Source: JAENVT01 sp031430695
GTDB lineage: Bacteria > Actinomycetota > Acidimicrobiia > Acidimicrobiales > Ilumatobacteraceae
DNA length: 64,000 nucleotides
Reading direction: 5' to 3'
NCBI GenBank assembly: GCA_031430695.1
Contig: JANPBZ010000206.1
Span: 23,998 to 87,997, forward strand
This document shows, one piece after another, positions 23,352-31,687 of this stretch. Under the pieces are notes generated by a model that was not told where the DNA came from, searched no databases, and saw only the letters and a list, made by a program, of their open reading frames with translations. Each line of letters opens with the position of its first letter. Within the stretch, counting starts at the first letter, position 1. A program made the translations under genes and the position numbers.

Positions 23352-24428
23352 TCAGCCCCAGCGCTGCGGATCGTCGGGGTTCAGCCCCAGGCACAGCTTG
23401 CCGACCAGCTCGTGGGCCAGCAAGGTGTTGCCGGGGTGGAAGCGGCCCATGCGCACGTCGCGGAAGATCTGCTCGAGGCGGTTGCCCTTGAAAACTGCAC
23501 TGCCGCCCGACAGATCCATGGCCCGATCGACGATGTCGTAGGCCTGATTGATGATGAAGTGACGAGCACCCACCAGACGAACAGGCCAATCGGCATGTGG
23601 TACGCCGGTGGCCCAGTCGGTGGTCACTCGCTCGAGCAGCGCCTCGCAGGCGTCGAGGGAAATGCGCATCTCCGACACGTTGTGCTGCACCTCGGGGTGG
23701 TGGGCCATCGAGCGGGTCAGCGCGACCGATGTGCGCTTCGGCATGCGGTCGACCGTGATGTCGAATGCGCGGCGGGCAGCGCCCAAGTAGACGGTCGCGA
23801 ACCCCATCAGGGCCCAGGCGAAGACGCCGACTTGGAACATGCCGGCGCCGGCAAAGCCCGCCGGGCAAACCAGCACGATGTTCTCGTCAGCCACGAATGC
23901 CCGATCGAGCACCGTGTCGTGGCTCTGCGTTGCCCGCATGCCAAGGGTGTCCCAGGTCTCGATGATCTCGTAGCCGGCCGTGTTGCGGGGCAGGAAGCCG
24001 TGGACGATCTTCGGGTTTTCCGGGTCGGAAGTGTCCATCGCGTGGAATCCGGCGAGGGTCCATACTGGCGAGAGGCTGCCGAAGATCTCGCCGGCGGCGG
24101 CTCGTTCGAGCATCCAGCGGCACGAGGTGTCGCCGGAGCGAAGGAGGTCGGCGGCGACGCCGGTCCAGTACAGATGCATGTTGACGGCAACGGCTGTTGC
24201 CGGCGCGTAGTAAGCGAGGCGGCCCTGCAGTCGGGCGACCTCGTCGAGCCGCAGGCCTGCGCCTCCGAACTCGGTGGGCACGGCAGCGAGCAGGTACCCC
24301 GACTGGCGGAGTTCGTCCCAATCCTCGTCGAAGAAGCGGTTTTCGCGGTCGTAGATGGCCGCCCGAGTGTCGAACCGAGCGAGCATCTCGTCGGTCAACA
24401 GTTCGGTCGTGGTGGTCATGGTCGTCAT
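23352..24428 (-). CDS. Acyl-CoA dehydrogenase family protein, apparently lacking ~35 internal residues
   Basis: 358 residues. FAD-dependent acyl-CoA dehydrogenase or flavin monooxygenase fold: EFGGAGLRLDEVARLQ, MDTSDPENPKIVHGF, WDTLGMRATQSHDTVLD, and a C-terminal AMDLSGGSAVFKGNRLEQIFRD. The sequence goes from RAAAGEIF directly to GSLSPVWT; relatives have about 35 residues here (AAGHAE...TGRKVFGS), including a flavin-contacting strand. The frame is kept. It could be a shortened active enzyme or an in-frame deletion mutant. ATG 24419 is an alternative start. Confidence 0.75.
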   Translation of the reverse strand: MTTMTTTTELLTDEMLARFDTRAAIYDRENRFFDEDWDELRQSGYLLAAVPTEFGGAGLRLDEVARLQGRLAYYAPATAVAVNMHLYWTGVAADLLRSGDTSCRWMLERAAAGEIFGSLSPVWTLAGFHAMDTSDPENPKIVHGFLPRNTAGYEIIETWDTLGMRATQSHDTVLDRAFVADENIVLVCPAGFAGAGMFQVGVFAWALMGFATVYLGAARRAFDITVDRMPKRTSVALTRSMAHHPEVQHNVSEMRISLDACEALLERVTTDWATGVPHADWPVRLVGARHFIINQAYDIVDRAMDLSGGSAVFKGNRLEQIFRDVRMGRFHPGNTLLAHELVGKLCLGLNPDDPQRWG

Positions 24429-24473
24429 GTGATGTCTCCAGGTTCAGGATTGGTTGTCGTGACGACGACGATT

Positions 24474-24690
24474 TCAGCTGGCCGGTACAGGCCCGAATTG
24501 CTCGACTGCGACGATGACATCAGCAGGGATTCCCAGGCGAGCCGCTGCCTCGATGAGAGCCTCCGGGTTGGGGGCCTCGTAGAGGCAATAGGTCTTCTTC
24601 TTGTCGGCGGACAGAAACGAGTACACCCAGCGGACGCCGACATCATCGTTGACCAGCCGAATTCCGGCATAGTCGAGTACGTCAACAGGC
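24474..24690 (-). pseudogene. DUF4242-like protein, 5'-truncated
   Basis: The C-terminal ~60 codons read VRWVYSFLSADKKKTYCLYE, APNPEALIEAAARLGIPA and DVIVAVEQFGPVPAS, then TGA. This matches the end of DUF4242 proteins. There is no start codon or ribosome site; the upstream end abuts a truncated LuxR gene on the other strand near 24690. Confidence 0.6.
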
Positions 24691-24691
24691 G

Positions 24692-25138
24692 GAGGATCAT
24701 TTCCGCAGTGCCCTGGCTGTCGCCGATCGCAGCGAATCGCCGGTGTGGAAGGCGCGTGTGCAGCATGATTGGGCGTTGCTGGCCGCAGCCAGTCACGACA
24801 TGGTTACGGCTGACTCGTTGGCCAGGCAGGCCCACGCCACAGCGCTAGCGCTGGGCATGGAGGCGCTGGCTGCACAATCCGCTTCGATACTGGATCGAAC
24901 GCAGGTGCAGGCCTCGACGACGACACACGACGGCATGTCATCACGCGAGCTCGACGTGTTGCGTTTGATCGCTGAGGGTCGATCGAATCGCGAGATCGGC
25001 GAGCAGTTGTTCATCAGCCAGCACACTGCCGCCAACCACGTGCGTTCAATTCTGCAGAAGACCGGCTGCGGCAATCGCGCCGAAGCTGCGGCATACGCCG
25101 TGCACCGGCGACTGGTGCAACGACCCTCGCACACCTGA
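24692..25138 (+). pseudogene. LuxR-type regulator, C-terminal remnant
   Basis: From AEDHFRSALAVADRSESPVW (end of a TPR/ATPase-type regulator), through a linker, to the LuxR helix-turn-helix: SSRELDVLRLIAEGRSNREI, then LFISQHTAANHVRSILQKTG. The HTH is intact, but the several-hundred-residue sensor part is absent. A GTG at 24743 could start a 131-residue HTH protein, so residual function is possible. The frame stays open from the junction with the divergent DUF4242 remnant. Confidence 0.6.
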
Positions 25139-25148
25139 TGGTGTACCG

Positions 25149-26156
25149 ATGTCCGACTACCGTCGGCGAACAATGACCGTGCTGGTGGGCAACCTTCACC
25201 CGGAGTTTCGAGCCTTCTGGCATCCCGTGGCGTGGTCGCACGAAGTAGCCGGAGATCCGTTGGGCGTCACGCTGCTGGGCGAACCGCTGGTCGTCGTGCG
25301 TCGCTCGAGCGCGATCGCCGTGTTCCTCGACGAATGCCCGCATCGCGGGGCGCCGTTGAGTCTCGGCCGGCTCGAGGCGGATGAACTGGTATGTGCGTTC
25401 CACGGTTGGCGATTCGGGCCCGACGGAGCGGCCACATGCATCCCCGCGCTCGGCGCAGGCGCACCCATCCCGTCGCGAGCGCGGCTCGGGCAACCTGCCG
25501 CGGTGTGCGAACGCTACGGCGTGGTCTGGGTTGCGCTCGAGCAACCGCGGCTGGAGATCCCGTCGTGGCCGGATGGCGACGACGAGCGCTTGGGGGGCTT
25601 CTCGCCGTCCGCGCACACCTCCGAAGTGCTCGCGGCCTACCAGACCGACAACCTGCTGGATTCGAGTCACTTTCCGTTCCTTCACGACTCGTTGGGCTCA
25701 CGAAATCCGCTTGCGACGGAGCAGGAGGTCGTCGCCCAGCACGAGCTCGGCTTCTCCACGGTGCAGCGTAAGTTGGCCGACGACAACTTCTCGACAGAGG
25801 GGTGGCTGCGGTACACGTACGCAGCGCCGTTCACTGTTCTACTGCGCAGCGAAGAGCCCGATGGTGCGCTTCGCCAGTCGTTCTTCCAGGCGATCCAACC
25901 GATCGACGAGCGACGAACACGACTGTTCTTCATGGTGCGGGTCCCCGAGACCGACCCGACCATGGTGAGCGAACTGCTCGCCCAGGAGGAGATCGTGCAA
26001 CAGGAGGATCTGTGGATCACCGCAGCGTTGCGGCGCAATGGCATGCCGCTGGTCGGTGCCCCCGACCTGCACGTGCGGTCCGATGGCAATGCCATCCTGT
26101 TCCGTCGGGTGATGCGCCAGCTTGTCGATCCGCTTGCCGGCTCGCCGCAGGAATGA
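25149..26156 (+). CDS. Rieske non-haem iron oxygenase, alpha subunit type
   Basis: 335 residues (ATG 25149; ATG 25173 gives MTVLVGN). Rieske [2Fe-2S] ligands CPHRGAPLSLGRL...CAFHGW near residues 65-90, and the mononuclear iron facial triad region DNLLDSSHFPFLHD near 175. Related to VanA-type O-demethylases and ring hydroxylases. A reductase subunit is not adjacent. Unlike the neighbouring VanA-like frame at 19257, it is full length. Its stop overlaps the next start (ATGA). Confidence 0.87.
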   Translation: MSDYRRRTMTVLVGNLHPEFRAFWHPVAWSHEVAGDPLGVTLLGEPLVVVRRSSAIAVFLDECPHRGAPLSLGRLEADELVCAFHGWRFGPDGAATCIPALGAGAPIPSRARLGQPAAVCERYGVVWVALEQPRLEIPSWPDGDDERLGGFSPSAHTSEVLAAYQTDNLLDSSHFPFLHDSLGSRNPLATEQEVVAQHELGFSTVQRKLADDNFSTEGWLRYTYAAPFTVLLRSEEPDGALRQSFFQAIQPIDERRTRLFFMVRVPETDPTMVSELLAQEEIVQQEDLWITAALRRNGMPLVGAPDLHVRSDGNAILFRRVMRQLVDPLAGSPQE

Positions 26157-26665
26157 CTCCGCCGGCACGTCCCTGGTTCGTCGGCGCATGGCGTCGCCGG
26201 TCGATCACGGTTCCGGGCGGGCAGCCCACCGAGCCATGCGAGGCATGGTGGATACAGTCGGGCGAGGCTTTCGTCGATGTCAGGGTCGCTCTGTCCGGCC
26301 TGGAGCACAACCGCCTGCCGTACTCATCGACCCGTGTCTTCGCCGGTCGATTCGAGATCGCCGACCGCGAGGTGCGTTGGCATGTCGTATTGGATTCCGA
26401 TGGGCTGGTGCCGCGCACCGATCGGGCGGCGGCCGCAGGTCTGTATCTCGCGCCGGATGATCCGCTCCTGATGATCGAGGATGCGCCTGGACGGTTTCGC
26501 GAGGAATGGGTGCAGCATGGTGCCGACGGCGATGTCGAGTTCGTGAGCGCAGCACACATCGTGGCGGTCCGCGTCGGCCCGATCAGTGCAGTCGTGATGT
26601 CGGCCGGAACGTCGGTCGTCGGACGAATCTGGCATCCGGAGGGATCGATAGGGATCGATGCCTGA
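26153..26665 (+). CDS. Uncharacterised beta-rich protein
   Basis: 170 residues, starting at ATG 26153 inside the Rieske gene's last codons, so translationally coupled. Alternating strands (WFVGAWRRRSITVPGG, AWWIQSGEAFVDVRVA, FEIADREVRWHVVLDSDG, REEWVQHG, WHPEGSIGIDA) suggest a lipocalin-like barrel. No catalytic motif recognised. The context suggests an accessory to the oxygenase, for example binding its substrate. Confidence 0.65.
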   Translation: MTPPARPWFVGAWRRRSITVPGGQPTEPCEAWWIQSGEAFVDVRVALSGLEHNRLPYSSTRVFAGRFEIADREVRWHVVLDSDGLVPRTDRAAAAGLYLAPDDPLLMIEDAPGRFREEWVQHGADGDVEFVSAAHIVAVRVGPISAVVMSAGTSVVGRIWHPEGSIGIDA

Positions 26666-26670
26666 ACGGG

Positions 26671-27417
26671 TCAGCTGAGCTCGTTGATGTCGCCGATCAG
26701 GGCGACAAGTCCGGCCACCGCGATCAGCAGCCAGACCGCACGAATGAGGACGGTGGTCGCGGCAACCGCGCGGACGCTCTGGACGATTTGGACATCGCGC
26801 ACCAGCACACAAAAGACGATGGCAGCAGCGGCAAATGGCACACCCACAATCGTGATCGGGAACAAAACGATGGACAGGATGGGCAACACCCATCGTCGTC
26901 GACCGCGAGCTGTCCACGATCCGGTCCGACCCACCGCGTCGACAGAGACCGCGAGAGCGACGCCGAACAACGCCGGCAGGGCGACGAAGAGACTGATCGC
27001 CAACCACATGGGCTTCAAGACGGTGAAGTCGATGCCGTCGGCATGAACGAGCATCGAGCCGGCCACGGCGCCTGCTGCCAGGCCGATCGTGAGGCGACGG
27101 AACCATCTCGGGCCCATCAACCACGGCACGACCAACATGTACACACCCGCACCGATGACACCGACGAAAGCACCGAGTTGCAAGAGGTTGTAGGTGCCAC
27201 CGAGGGTGAACTCGCCAATGGTGAAGCCGTCGTCGCTCTCGACGCCGTTGACGCTGTCGGGTGAGGTGATGCGCAGCACGAACATAGCCACGCGGCTTCC
27301 TACCCCGACCACCAACACGCCCACAGGTATGCCGCCGACGATCAGCACACGCAACAGCTCCACGATGCGTCGAAATCGCTGGTCGTGAACGTCTTGGGCT
27401 GCCTGTTCGAGGTTCAT
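26671..27417 (-). CDS. Integral membrane protein of unknown function
   Basis: 248 residues with about six to seven hydrophobic helices, for example LLRVLIVGGIPVGVLVVGVG, LLQLGAFVGVIGAGVYMLVV, LTIGLAAGAVAGSMLV and AVWLLIAVAGLVALIGDI. No family recognised. It is convergent with the oxygenase operon. The 177-base gap to the sigma factor contains an inverted repeat at 27449-27479. Confidence 0.65.
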   Translation of the reverse strand: MNLEQAAQDVHDQRFRRIVELLRVLIVGGIPVGVLVVGVGSRVAMFVLRITSPDSVNGVESDDGFTIGEFTLGGTYNLLQLGAFVGVIGAGVYMLVVPWLMGPRWFRRLTIGLAAGAVAGSMLVHADGIDFTVLKPMWLAISLFVALPALFGVALAVSVDAVGRTGSWTARGRRRWVLPILSIVLFPITIVGVPFAAAAIVFCVLVRDVQIVQSVRAVAATTVLIRAVWLLIAVAGLVALIGDINELS

Positions 27418-27448
27418 TGCTCAGTACAGACGAACTCGGCACGAGAAT

Positions 27449-27479
27449 GGGTGACATCGACGTGAGATTCGTGTCACCC
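27449..27479. promoter_or_regulatory. Inverted repeat in divergent promoter region
   Basis: Perfect 8-base arms GGGTGACA (27449-27456) and TGTCACCC (27472-27479) with a 15-base spacer. It lies between the start codons of the membrane protein gene and the ECF sigma gene, so an operator is more likely than a terminator. No regulator is assigned. Confidence 0.4.
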
Positions 27480-27594
27480 GAATCGCCGACCAGTTCGTCA
27501 GTCTTTCTGTGACGTCCGACCACTTCGTGGCAAGCTTCAGTCGGTGGCTGGCGAGCGATGTGATGGCGAGCATGCGTTGTCCTGGTGAGACGCG

Positions 27595-28185
27595 ATGAAT
27601 CTCGTTCTTGTTCGGCCACGTTCGCCGCGCATGGTTCCGCTGCTCTGGTCGGTCGTCGTCGCCAAACTGCAGGGCGAGGCGATCAGCAGCGAGACCGAGC
27701 AACTGGTGGTGCGGCTGTTTCAAACGGAGGGTCGCTCGCTGGTTCGTCTGGCGCGATTGTTCGTCGATGACAGAGATGCTGCTGAGGATCTCGTCCAGGA
27801 AGCATTCCTTCGACTGGCTCGGCACGCCGGCAAGATCGACGAGATCGAGCGGGCGCCGGCCTACCTGCGGTCGATCGTGCTGAACCTCGCTCGCGATCAC
27901 AATCGTCGCGGGTTGGTGTCGTTGCGTCACCACGCGACCAGCGGCCGCGAAATCGATGTGGTCGACGGGGTCGGCGACGAACTCGTGCGCTCCGAGGAGC
28001 ATCGTCGCGTGATCGACGCAGTGCGCGGGCTCCCCGCCCGTCAGCGTGACTGCATCACCTTGCGGTACTTCGAGGAGTACGCGATCGACCGGATCGCGTC
28101 GACGCTCGGGTTGTCGGTCAACTCGGTGAAGACCCATCTTCGACGAGCAATGGCTGCACTCGATCGATCGCTGGGTGAGTCGTGA
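27595..28185 (+). CDS. RNA polymerase sigma factor, ECF subfamily
   Basis: 196 residues (ATG 27595; ATG 27631, MVPLLWSV, is an alternative). Sigma-2 region: DDRDAAEDLVQEAFLRLARH; sigma-4 region: GLPARQRDCITLRYFEEYAI and LGLSVNSVKTHLRRAMAALD. Its stop overlaps the next start (GTGA), pairing it with a membrane protein that may act as its anti-sigma factor. Confidence 0.85.
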   Translation: MNLVLVRPRSPRMVPLLWSVVVAKLQGEAISSETEQLVVRLFQTEGRSLVRLARLFVDDRDAAEDLVQEAFLRLARHAGKIDEIERAPAYLRSIVLNLARDHNRRGLVSLRHHATSGREIDVVDGVGDELVRSEEHRRVIDAVRGLPARQRDCITLRYFEEYAIDRIASTLGLSVNSVKTHLRRAMAALDRSLGES

Positions 28186-28913
28186 TCGACCTCACGATGG
28201 AACGACGGTTGATCGAAGCCTTCGCCGACGCGCGGACCTCGGTCGACGCGAACCCGGACCTTTTCGCACGCGTTGCTCGTTCGCTCGAGGAATCGGCTGC
28301 CCGCCGCCGATGGCGATGGGCAGCGTCGGGTTGGCTCGTTGTGTTCATTCTTGCCAATGGTGCTCTGGCGCTCGCTCTTTCGGATTTCGACAATGGGAGG
28401 TTCAACATGGAGTGGTGGGTCATCGAAGTGATCACAAACATCGTGCTCGTCGCGCTTGCGGTCGGTCTCGGACCGTTCATCAAGCGGTTCGGCCGCTCGT
28501 ACGCCGCCGACGTCTTTCGCGCCAATCCGCGCACGGGCAAGAGCTATCTCGTCCTGACGGATGTTGCGTACTACCTGATCTTCACGTCGTTCGTGCTCTT
28601 CACCGTCACGTTCGTCGAGCCCCATGACTGGGGCAGGTCGACCGGTGCCCAACTGAAGGACGAGGTTGCCCGGGTCGGTGGAATTCTGCTGATCATGGGC
28701 ATCCTCCATGCGGCCAATGTGGTGGCGTTACCGATCATCGGCCGCCTGCTGTCGAGCAACAAGCGCCTCGACGACGGCAAGGTCGAGCGGTCATCGGCCG
28801 GTGGACCGCCTGTCGGCGCTGGCACCTGGATCCTGCGCATCGAACCGTCGCCCGGTCCAGAAACTGACAGAGACACTGGCACTCCCGACACCGAAGAGCC
28901 AACGACGCCGTGA
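28182..28913 (+). CDS. Four-helix membrane protein, candidate anti-sigma factor
   Basis: 243 residues. A ~45-residue cytoplasmic N-terminus (RLIEAFADARTSVDANPDLF) precedes four hydrophobic helices near residues 48-66, 80-102, 122-146 and 167-190, and a Pro/Thr/Asp-rich tail. GTG start overlaps the sigma factor stop by four bases. No zinc-binding HxxxCxxC anti-sigma motif is seen, so the role is inferred only from position. Confidence 0.6.
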   Translation: MIDLTMERRLIEAFADARTSVDANPDLFARVARSLEESAARRRWRWAASGWLVVFILANGALALALSDFDNGRFNMEWWVIEVITNIVLVALAVGLGPFIKRFGRSYAADVFRANPRTGKSYLVLTDVAYYLIFTSFVLFTVTFVEPHDWGRSTGAQLKDEVARVGGILLIMGILHAANVVALPIIGRLLSSNKRLDDGKVERSSAGGPPVGAGTWILRIEPSPGPETDRDTGTPDTEEPTTP

Positions 28914-28928
28914 GTAGGGTCGGCCGCC

Positions 28929-29816
28929 GTGAGGAACTTTGCTGGCAAGACGGCGTTCGTGACGGGTGGAGCGAGTGGCATCGGTCTCGGGATCAGTGAG
29001 GCGTTGCTGTCCGAAGGGATGAATGTGGTGATCGGCGACGTCAACGAGTCGCATCTCGACGACGCTCGCGCCCAGTTGGACGGAACCAACGTCGCGTTTG
29101 TGCTCGTCGATGTGACGGACCGTGCATCGGTCACAAAGGCTGCCGAGGCCGCGGTCGCTGCCTTTGGGCGCGTGCACGTGCTGTGCAACAACGCCGGGAT
29201 CGCCGGTGGCGGTGCGGTCGCCGATGCGAGCTTCGCCGATTGGGATCGGGCGATGGCGGTCAATCTCGGTGGCGCGGTCAACGTGGTCAAGATCCTCGTG
29301 CCGCTCATCCGCGAGCATGGAACCGGTGGACACATCGTCAACACCTCGTCGATCGCCGGCATCACGGCGCTTCCGTATGAAGGCGGCGCGTACACGACCG
29401 CCAAGTTCGCCGTACGCGGCCTCAGTGAGTCGCTGCGGTTGAGCCTCGCTCCCGAAGGCATAGGGGTATCGGTGCTCTGCCCGGGGCTCACCCGTACTCG
29501 CATTCTCGACGCCCCGGTTCGCGAGGATCCCGATGCCAAGCCGATGGCCAGCGAGGGCGATCCCGACGCACTCTTCAACTCGATGGACGGTGCCATGGAT
29601 CCGATCGAGGTCGGTCGTGCCGTCGTGCGTGGAATTCGAGAGAACCTTCCGTACATCTTGACGCACGGTGAGTTTCGCGACGAGATCAAGTCCTTGTTCG
29701 ACGAGATCGTCGAGGCCTTCCCCTCGGATCAGGCCGTGCCGGCAGCGCGTGCCGCGTTCGAGCGTGGACGGCGCGAATTGTGCGACGGCCTACGTGACCT
29801 GCCCATGATCGATTGA
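28929..29816 (+). CDS. Short-chain dehydrogenase/reductase
   Basis: 295 residues, GTG start. Classical SDR: nucleotide loop TGGASGIGLGIS, NNAG near residue 87, catalytic Ser in VNTSSIAGI near 140, YTTAK near 155. GDVNESH after the second strand (Asp) suggests NAD preference. Substrate unknown. The last 27 bases overlap the convergent DUF1269 gene. Confidence 0.87.
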   Translation: MRNFAGKTAFVTGGASGIGLGISEALLSEGMNVVIGDVNESHLDDARAQLDGTNVAFVLVDVTDRASVTKAAEAAVAAFGRVHVLCNNAGIAGGGAVADASFADWDRAMAVNLGGAVNVVKILVPLIREHGTGGHIVNTSSIAGITALPYEGGAYTTAKFAVRGLSESLRLSLAPEGIGVSVLCPGLTRTRILDAPVREDPDAKPMASEGDPDALFNSMDGAMDPIEVGRAVVRGIRENLPYILTHGEFRDEIKSLFDEIVEAFPSDQAVPAARAAFERGRRELCDGLRDLPMID

Positions 29817-30437
29817 TCGAGGGCGGAGCTGTAGCGCGGATGCGAGGTCGGCCGTCGCGCCGGGTCGCAGCGTGGCGTGCACCAGTTCCGCGCCAGCGAA
29901 TCGCTGTGCCTCGCGGTTGAGGGAGACGAGATCGACCTCGCTGGCTAGGGCAACCACTGTCGACGTGTGTGGTCGTACGGCGTCCTTGAACCATTCGACC
30001 CAGTCGTCGGGAATGCCCGTGTCGACGACCTTCGCCGTCATGGCACCGGCGCCGGCTCCAATTCCGAGTCCGGCGATCCAGCCCAGGGGACCGGCAATGA
30101 GCAGCCCGAGCAACCCGGTCCACAGCGCACCCTTCACTGCAGTTGCGGTCGTCTGCAGGTCCGTCGTCTCGCGAACCCGCACACTGCCGTCGTCGCTCTT
30201 GTAGACGATGACAGCGTCCGACAACGTGAGTTCTCCGCGCGCTGCCATGCCGCGTAGAGCGAGCAGGAACTCCTCAGCCCTGAAGGGGTCGTCGAACGCA
30301 ACGCCGAAGAGCGCCTCTGGGTCACCCGAATACGGCTCGGACGAAGATTCCACGCCGACGGATTCTAGCGGCGCGATATCGGCGAGGTCAGGAGGGGGAA
30401 AGTTCGTCACGAAGTAATTTGTTCCCCTCCCTGCCAA
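29790..30437 (-). CDS. DUF1269-type membrane protein
   Basis: 215 residues. Mid-section RGELTLSDAVIVYKSDDGSV with ETTDLQTTATAVKGALWTGL is typical of DUF1269, followed by a glycine-rich hydrophobic segment (LLGLLIAGPLGWIAGLGIGA) and a C-terminal domain (ASEVDLVSLNREAQRFAGAE). Function unknown; such proteins are often membrane-bound stress-related proteins. Confidence 0.7.
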   Translation of the reverse strand: MAGRGTNYFVTNFPPPDLADIAPLESVGVESSSEPYSGDPEALFGVAFDDPFRAEEFLLALRGMAARGELTLSDAVIVYKSDDGSVRVRETTDLQTTATAVKGALWTGLLGLLIAGPLGWIAGLGIGAGAGAMTAKVVDTGIPDDWVEWFKDAVRPHTSTVVALASEVDLVSLNREAQRFAGAELVHATLRPGATADLASALQLRPRSIDHGQVT

Positions 30438-30536
30438 CCCTCAAACCTCGGTCGAGGTCGTGGGCGGTCCTGGTCCGGACGCGCGGCATGAACATTTCTC
30501 CAATCCGATCGTCGTAGGGCTCCGAACCTGGGGGTA

Positions 30537-30965
30537 ATGCGACACCGGTACGCGCTCCTCGCTGTTCTGCTTCCCGTCATCGGAGCGTGCTCGGACGATT
30601 CCGCCAGTGAGACGTCGTCGATCGCCGTAGCAGAAGCAACGACCACGGTGGCTCCGGCGGAAGCTCCCTCGACGACAGCAGTGCCAGCGGATCCGACCAC
30701 GACTGTCGCTGTAACCGTGAGCGAGGCCGGGGTTGGAATCGCCGACTTCACGTTCGCCCCCACCGAGGTCAGCGTGCCTGTCGGCGGATCCGTGGTGTGG
30801 ACCAACAACGACGCCCAGCAGCACACAGCGACATCGGCCGGCGTGTTCGATTCCGGATCGATCCAGCCGCAGACATCGGTCACCATCGCCTTTCCGACCG
30901 CCGGCACGTTCGCGTACATCTGCTCATTTCATCCGTTCATGACCGGCACGGTCATCGTCGCCTGA
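30537..30965 (+). CDS. Exported cupredoxin-domain lipoprotein
   Basis: 142 residues. Signal peptide with lipobox (LLPVIGAC, Cys at ~18), a Thr/Ala/Pro-rich linker of ~40 residues, then a plastocyanin-type blue-copper domain. Copper ligands: His in AQQHTATSAG, Cys and His in CSFHPFM, and Met in the same motif. It heads a three-gene run with two ferritin-like proteins, suggesting an extracytoplasmic redox or metal-handling function. Confidence 0.85.
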   Translation: MRHRYALLAVLLPVIGACSDDSASETSSIAVAEATTTVAPAEAPSTTAVPADPTTTVAVTVSEAGVGIADFTFAPTEVSVPVGGSVVWTNNDAQQHTATSAGVFDSGSIQPQTSVTIAFPTAGTFAYICSFHPFMTGTVIVA

Positions 30966-31017
30966 TCTTGCACACGCGCTCGAATCCACCTTCCTGAACA
31001 CAAAGGAGCAACCCCCA

Positions 31018-31659
31018 ATGCACATCACCACCCGTCACTTACGATCACTCGCCGCCGACGTCGACGAACTTCACCGACAGGGGATGAAGACGTTTGCCGA
31101 TGAGACTGCCGAGGTGCATCGCAGCCTGTATCGGTCGCGCCGATCCGCCGCAGGTCTCAACGATCAGACCATCGCTGGTTACGCGCAGAGCGTGGAGTTG
31201 GCAGCCGTCGCCGCATATGCGGCAGCCGCCCCGGTGCTCAGCGCAGCGACCCTGCCGGTCGCCGAGCTGTTCATGATGCACCATCAGCAACACGCCGATG
31301 CGTTCGGTGCGGTTGCCGGGTCGAAGGCGGTCACCGAGGCCAACAAGACGCTGATAGCGGCCGTCACCCCCGCGCTGCAAGCCATCAAGGACGAGATGGG
31401 CGCTCTCGAGTTTGCGTTCGTCCTCGAGGGCCAGGCGGCGTACACGTACGCGGCCGCGTTGACGTTGCTCCAGGACCCGGCGTACGCCGCGGCCACCGCG
31501 ACGATCCTGCCCATCGAGGCCCAGCACGCCGTCGTGCTCGGGCTTGCGCTCGGCAAGGAAGTGACCGACGTGTTCCCTACCGGAGCATTCGAATCCGCCT
31601 CGCTCGGCGATGGCACGGATCCACTCAAGGGTCTCGACCCAGCCGTATTCGCAGCCTGA
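31018..31659 (+). CDS. Ferritin-like domain protein
   Basis: 213 residues, mostly long Ala-rich helices. Helical pair motifs such as AVAAYAAAAPVLSA, FMMHHQQHADAFGAVAG, FVLEGQAAYTYAAALTLL and LPIEAQHAVVLGLALG carry Glu and His in the pattern of ferritin-like four-helix bundles. No obvious signal peptide, in contrast to the paralogue directly downstream (~30 bases). An SD-like AAAGGAG precedes the ATG by 9 bases. Confidence 0.8.
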   Translation: MHITTRHLRSLAADVDELHRQGMKTFADETAEVHRSLYRSRRSAAGLNDQTIAGYAQSVELAAVAAYAAAAPVLSAATLPVAELFMMHHQQHADAFGAVAGSKAVTEANKTLIAAVTPALQAIKDEMGALEFAFVLEGQAAYTYAAALTLLQDPAYAAATATILPIEAQHAVVLGLALGKEVTDVFPTGAFESASLGDGTDPLKGLDPAVFAA

Positions 31660-31687
31660 CACATCGCCTCACACGAAAGGACGACCC

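Noticed and set aside
26324..27619. 431-codon minus-strand frame
   Set aside because: Translation is Arg/His/Cys-rich and mirrors the hydrophobic membrane protein in the neighbouring frame.
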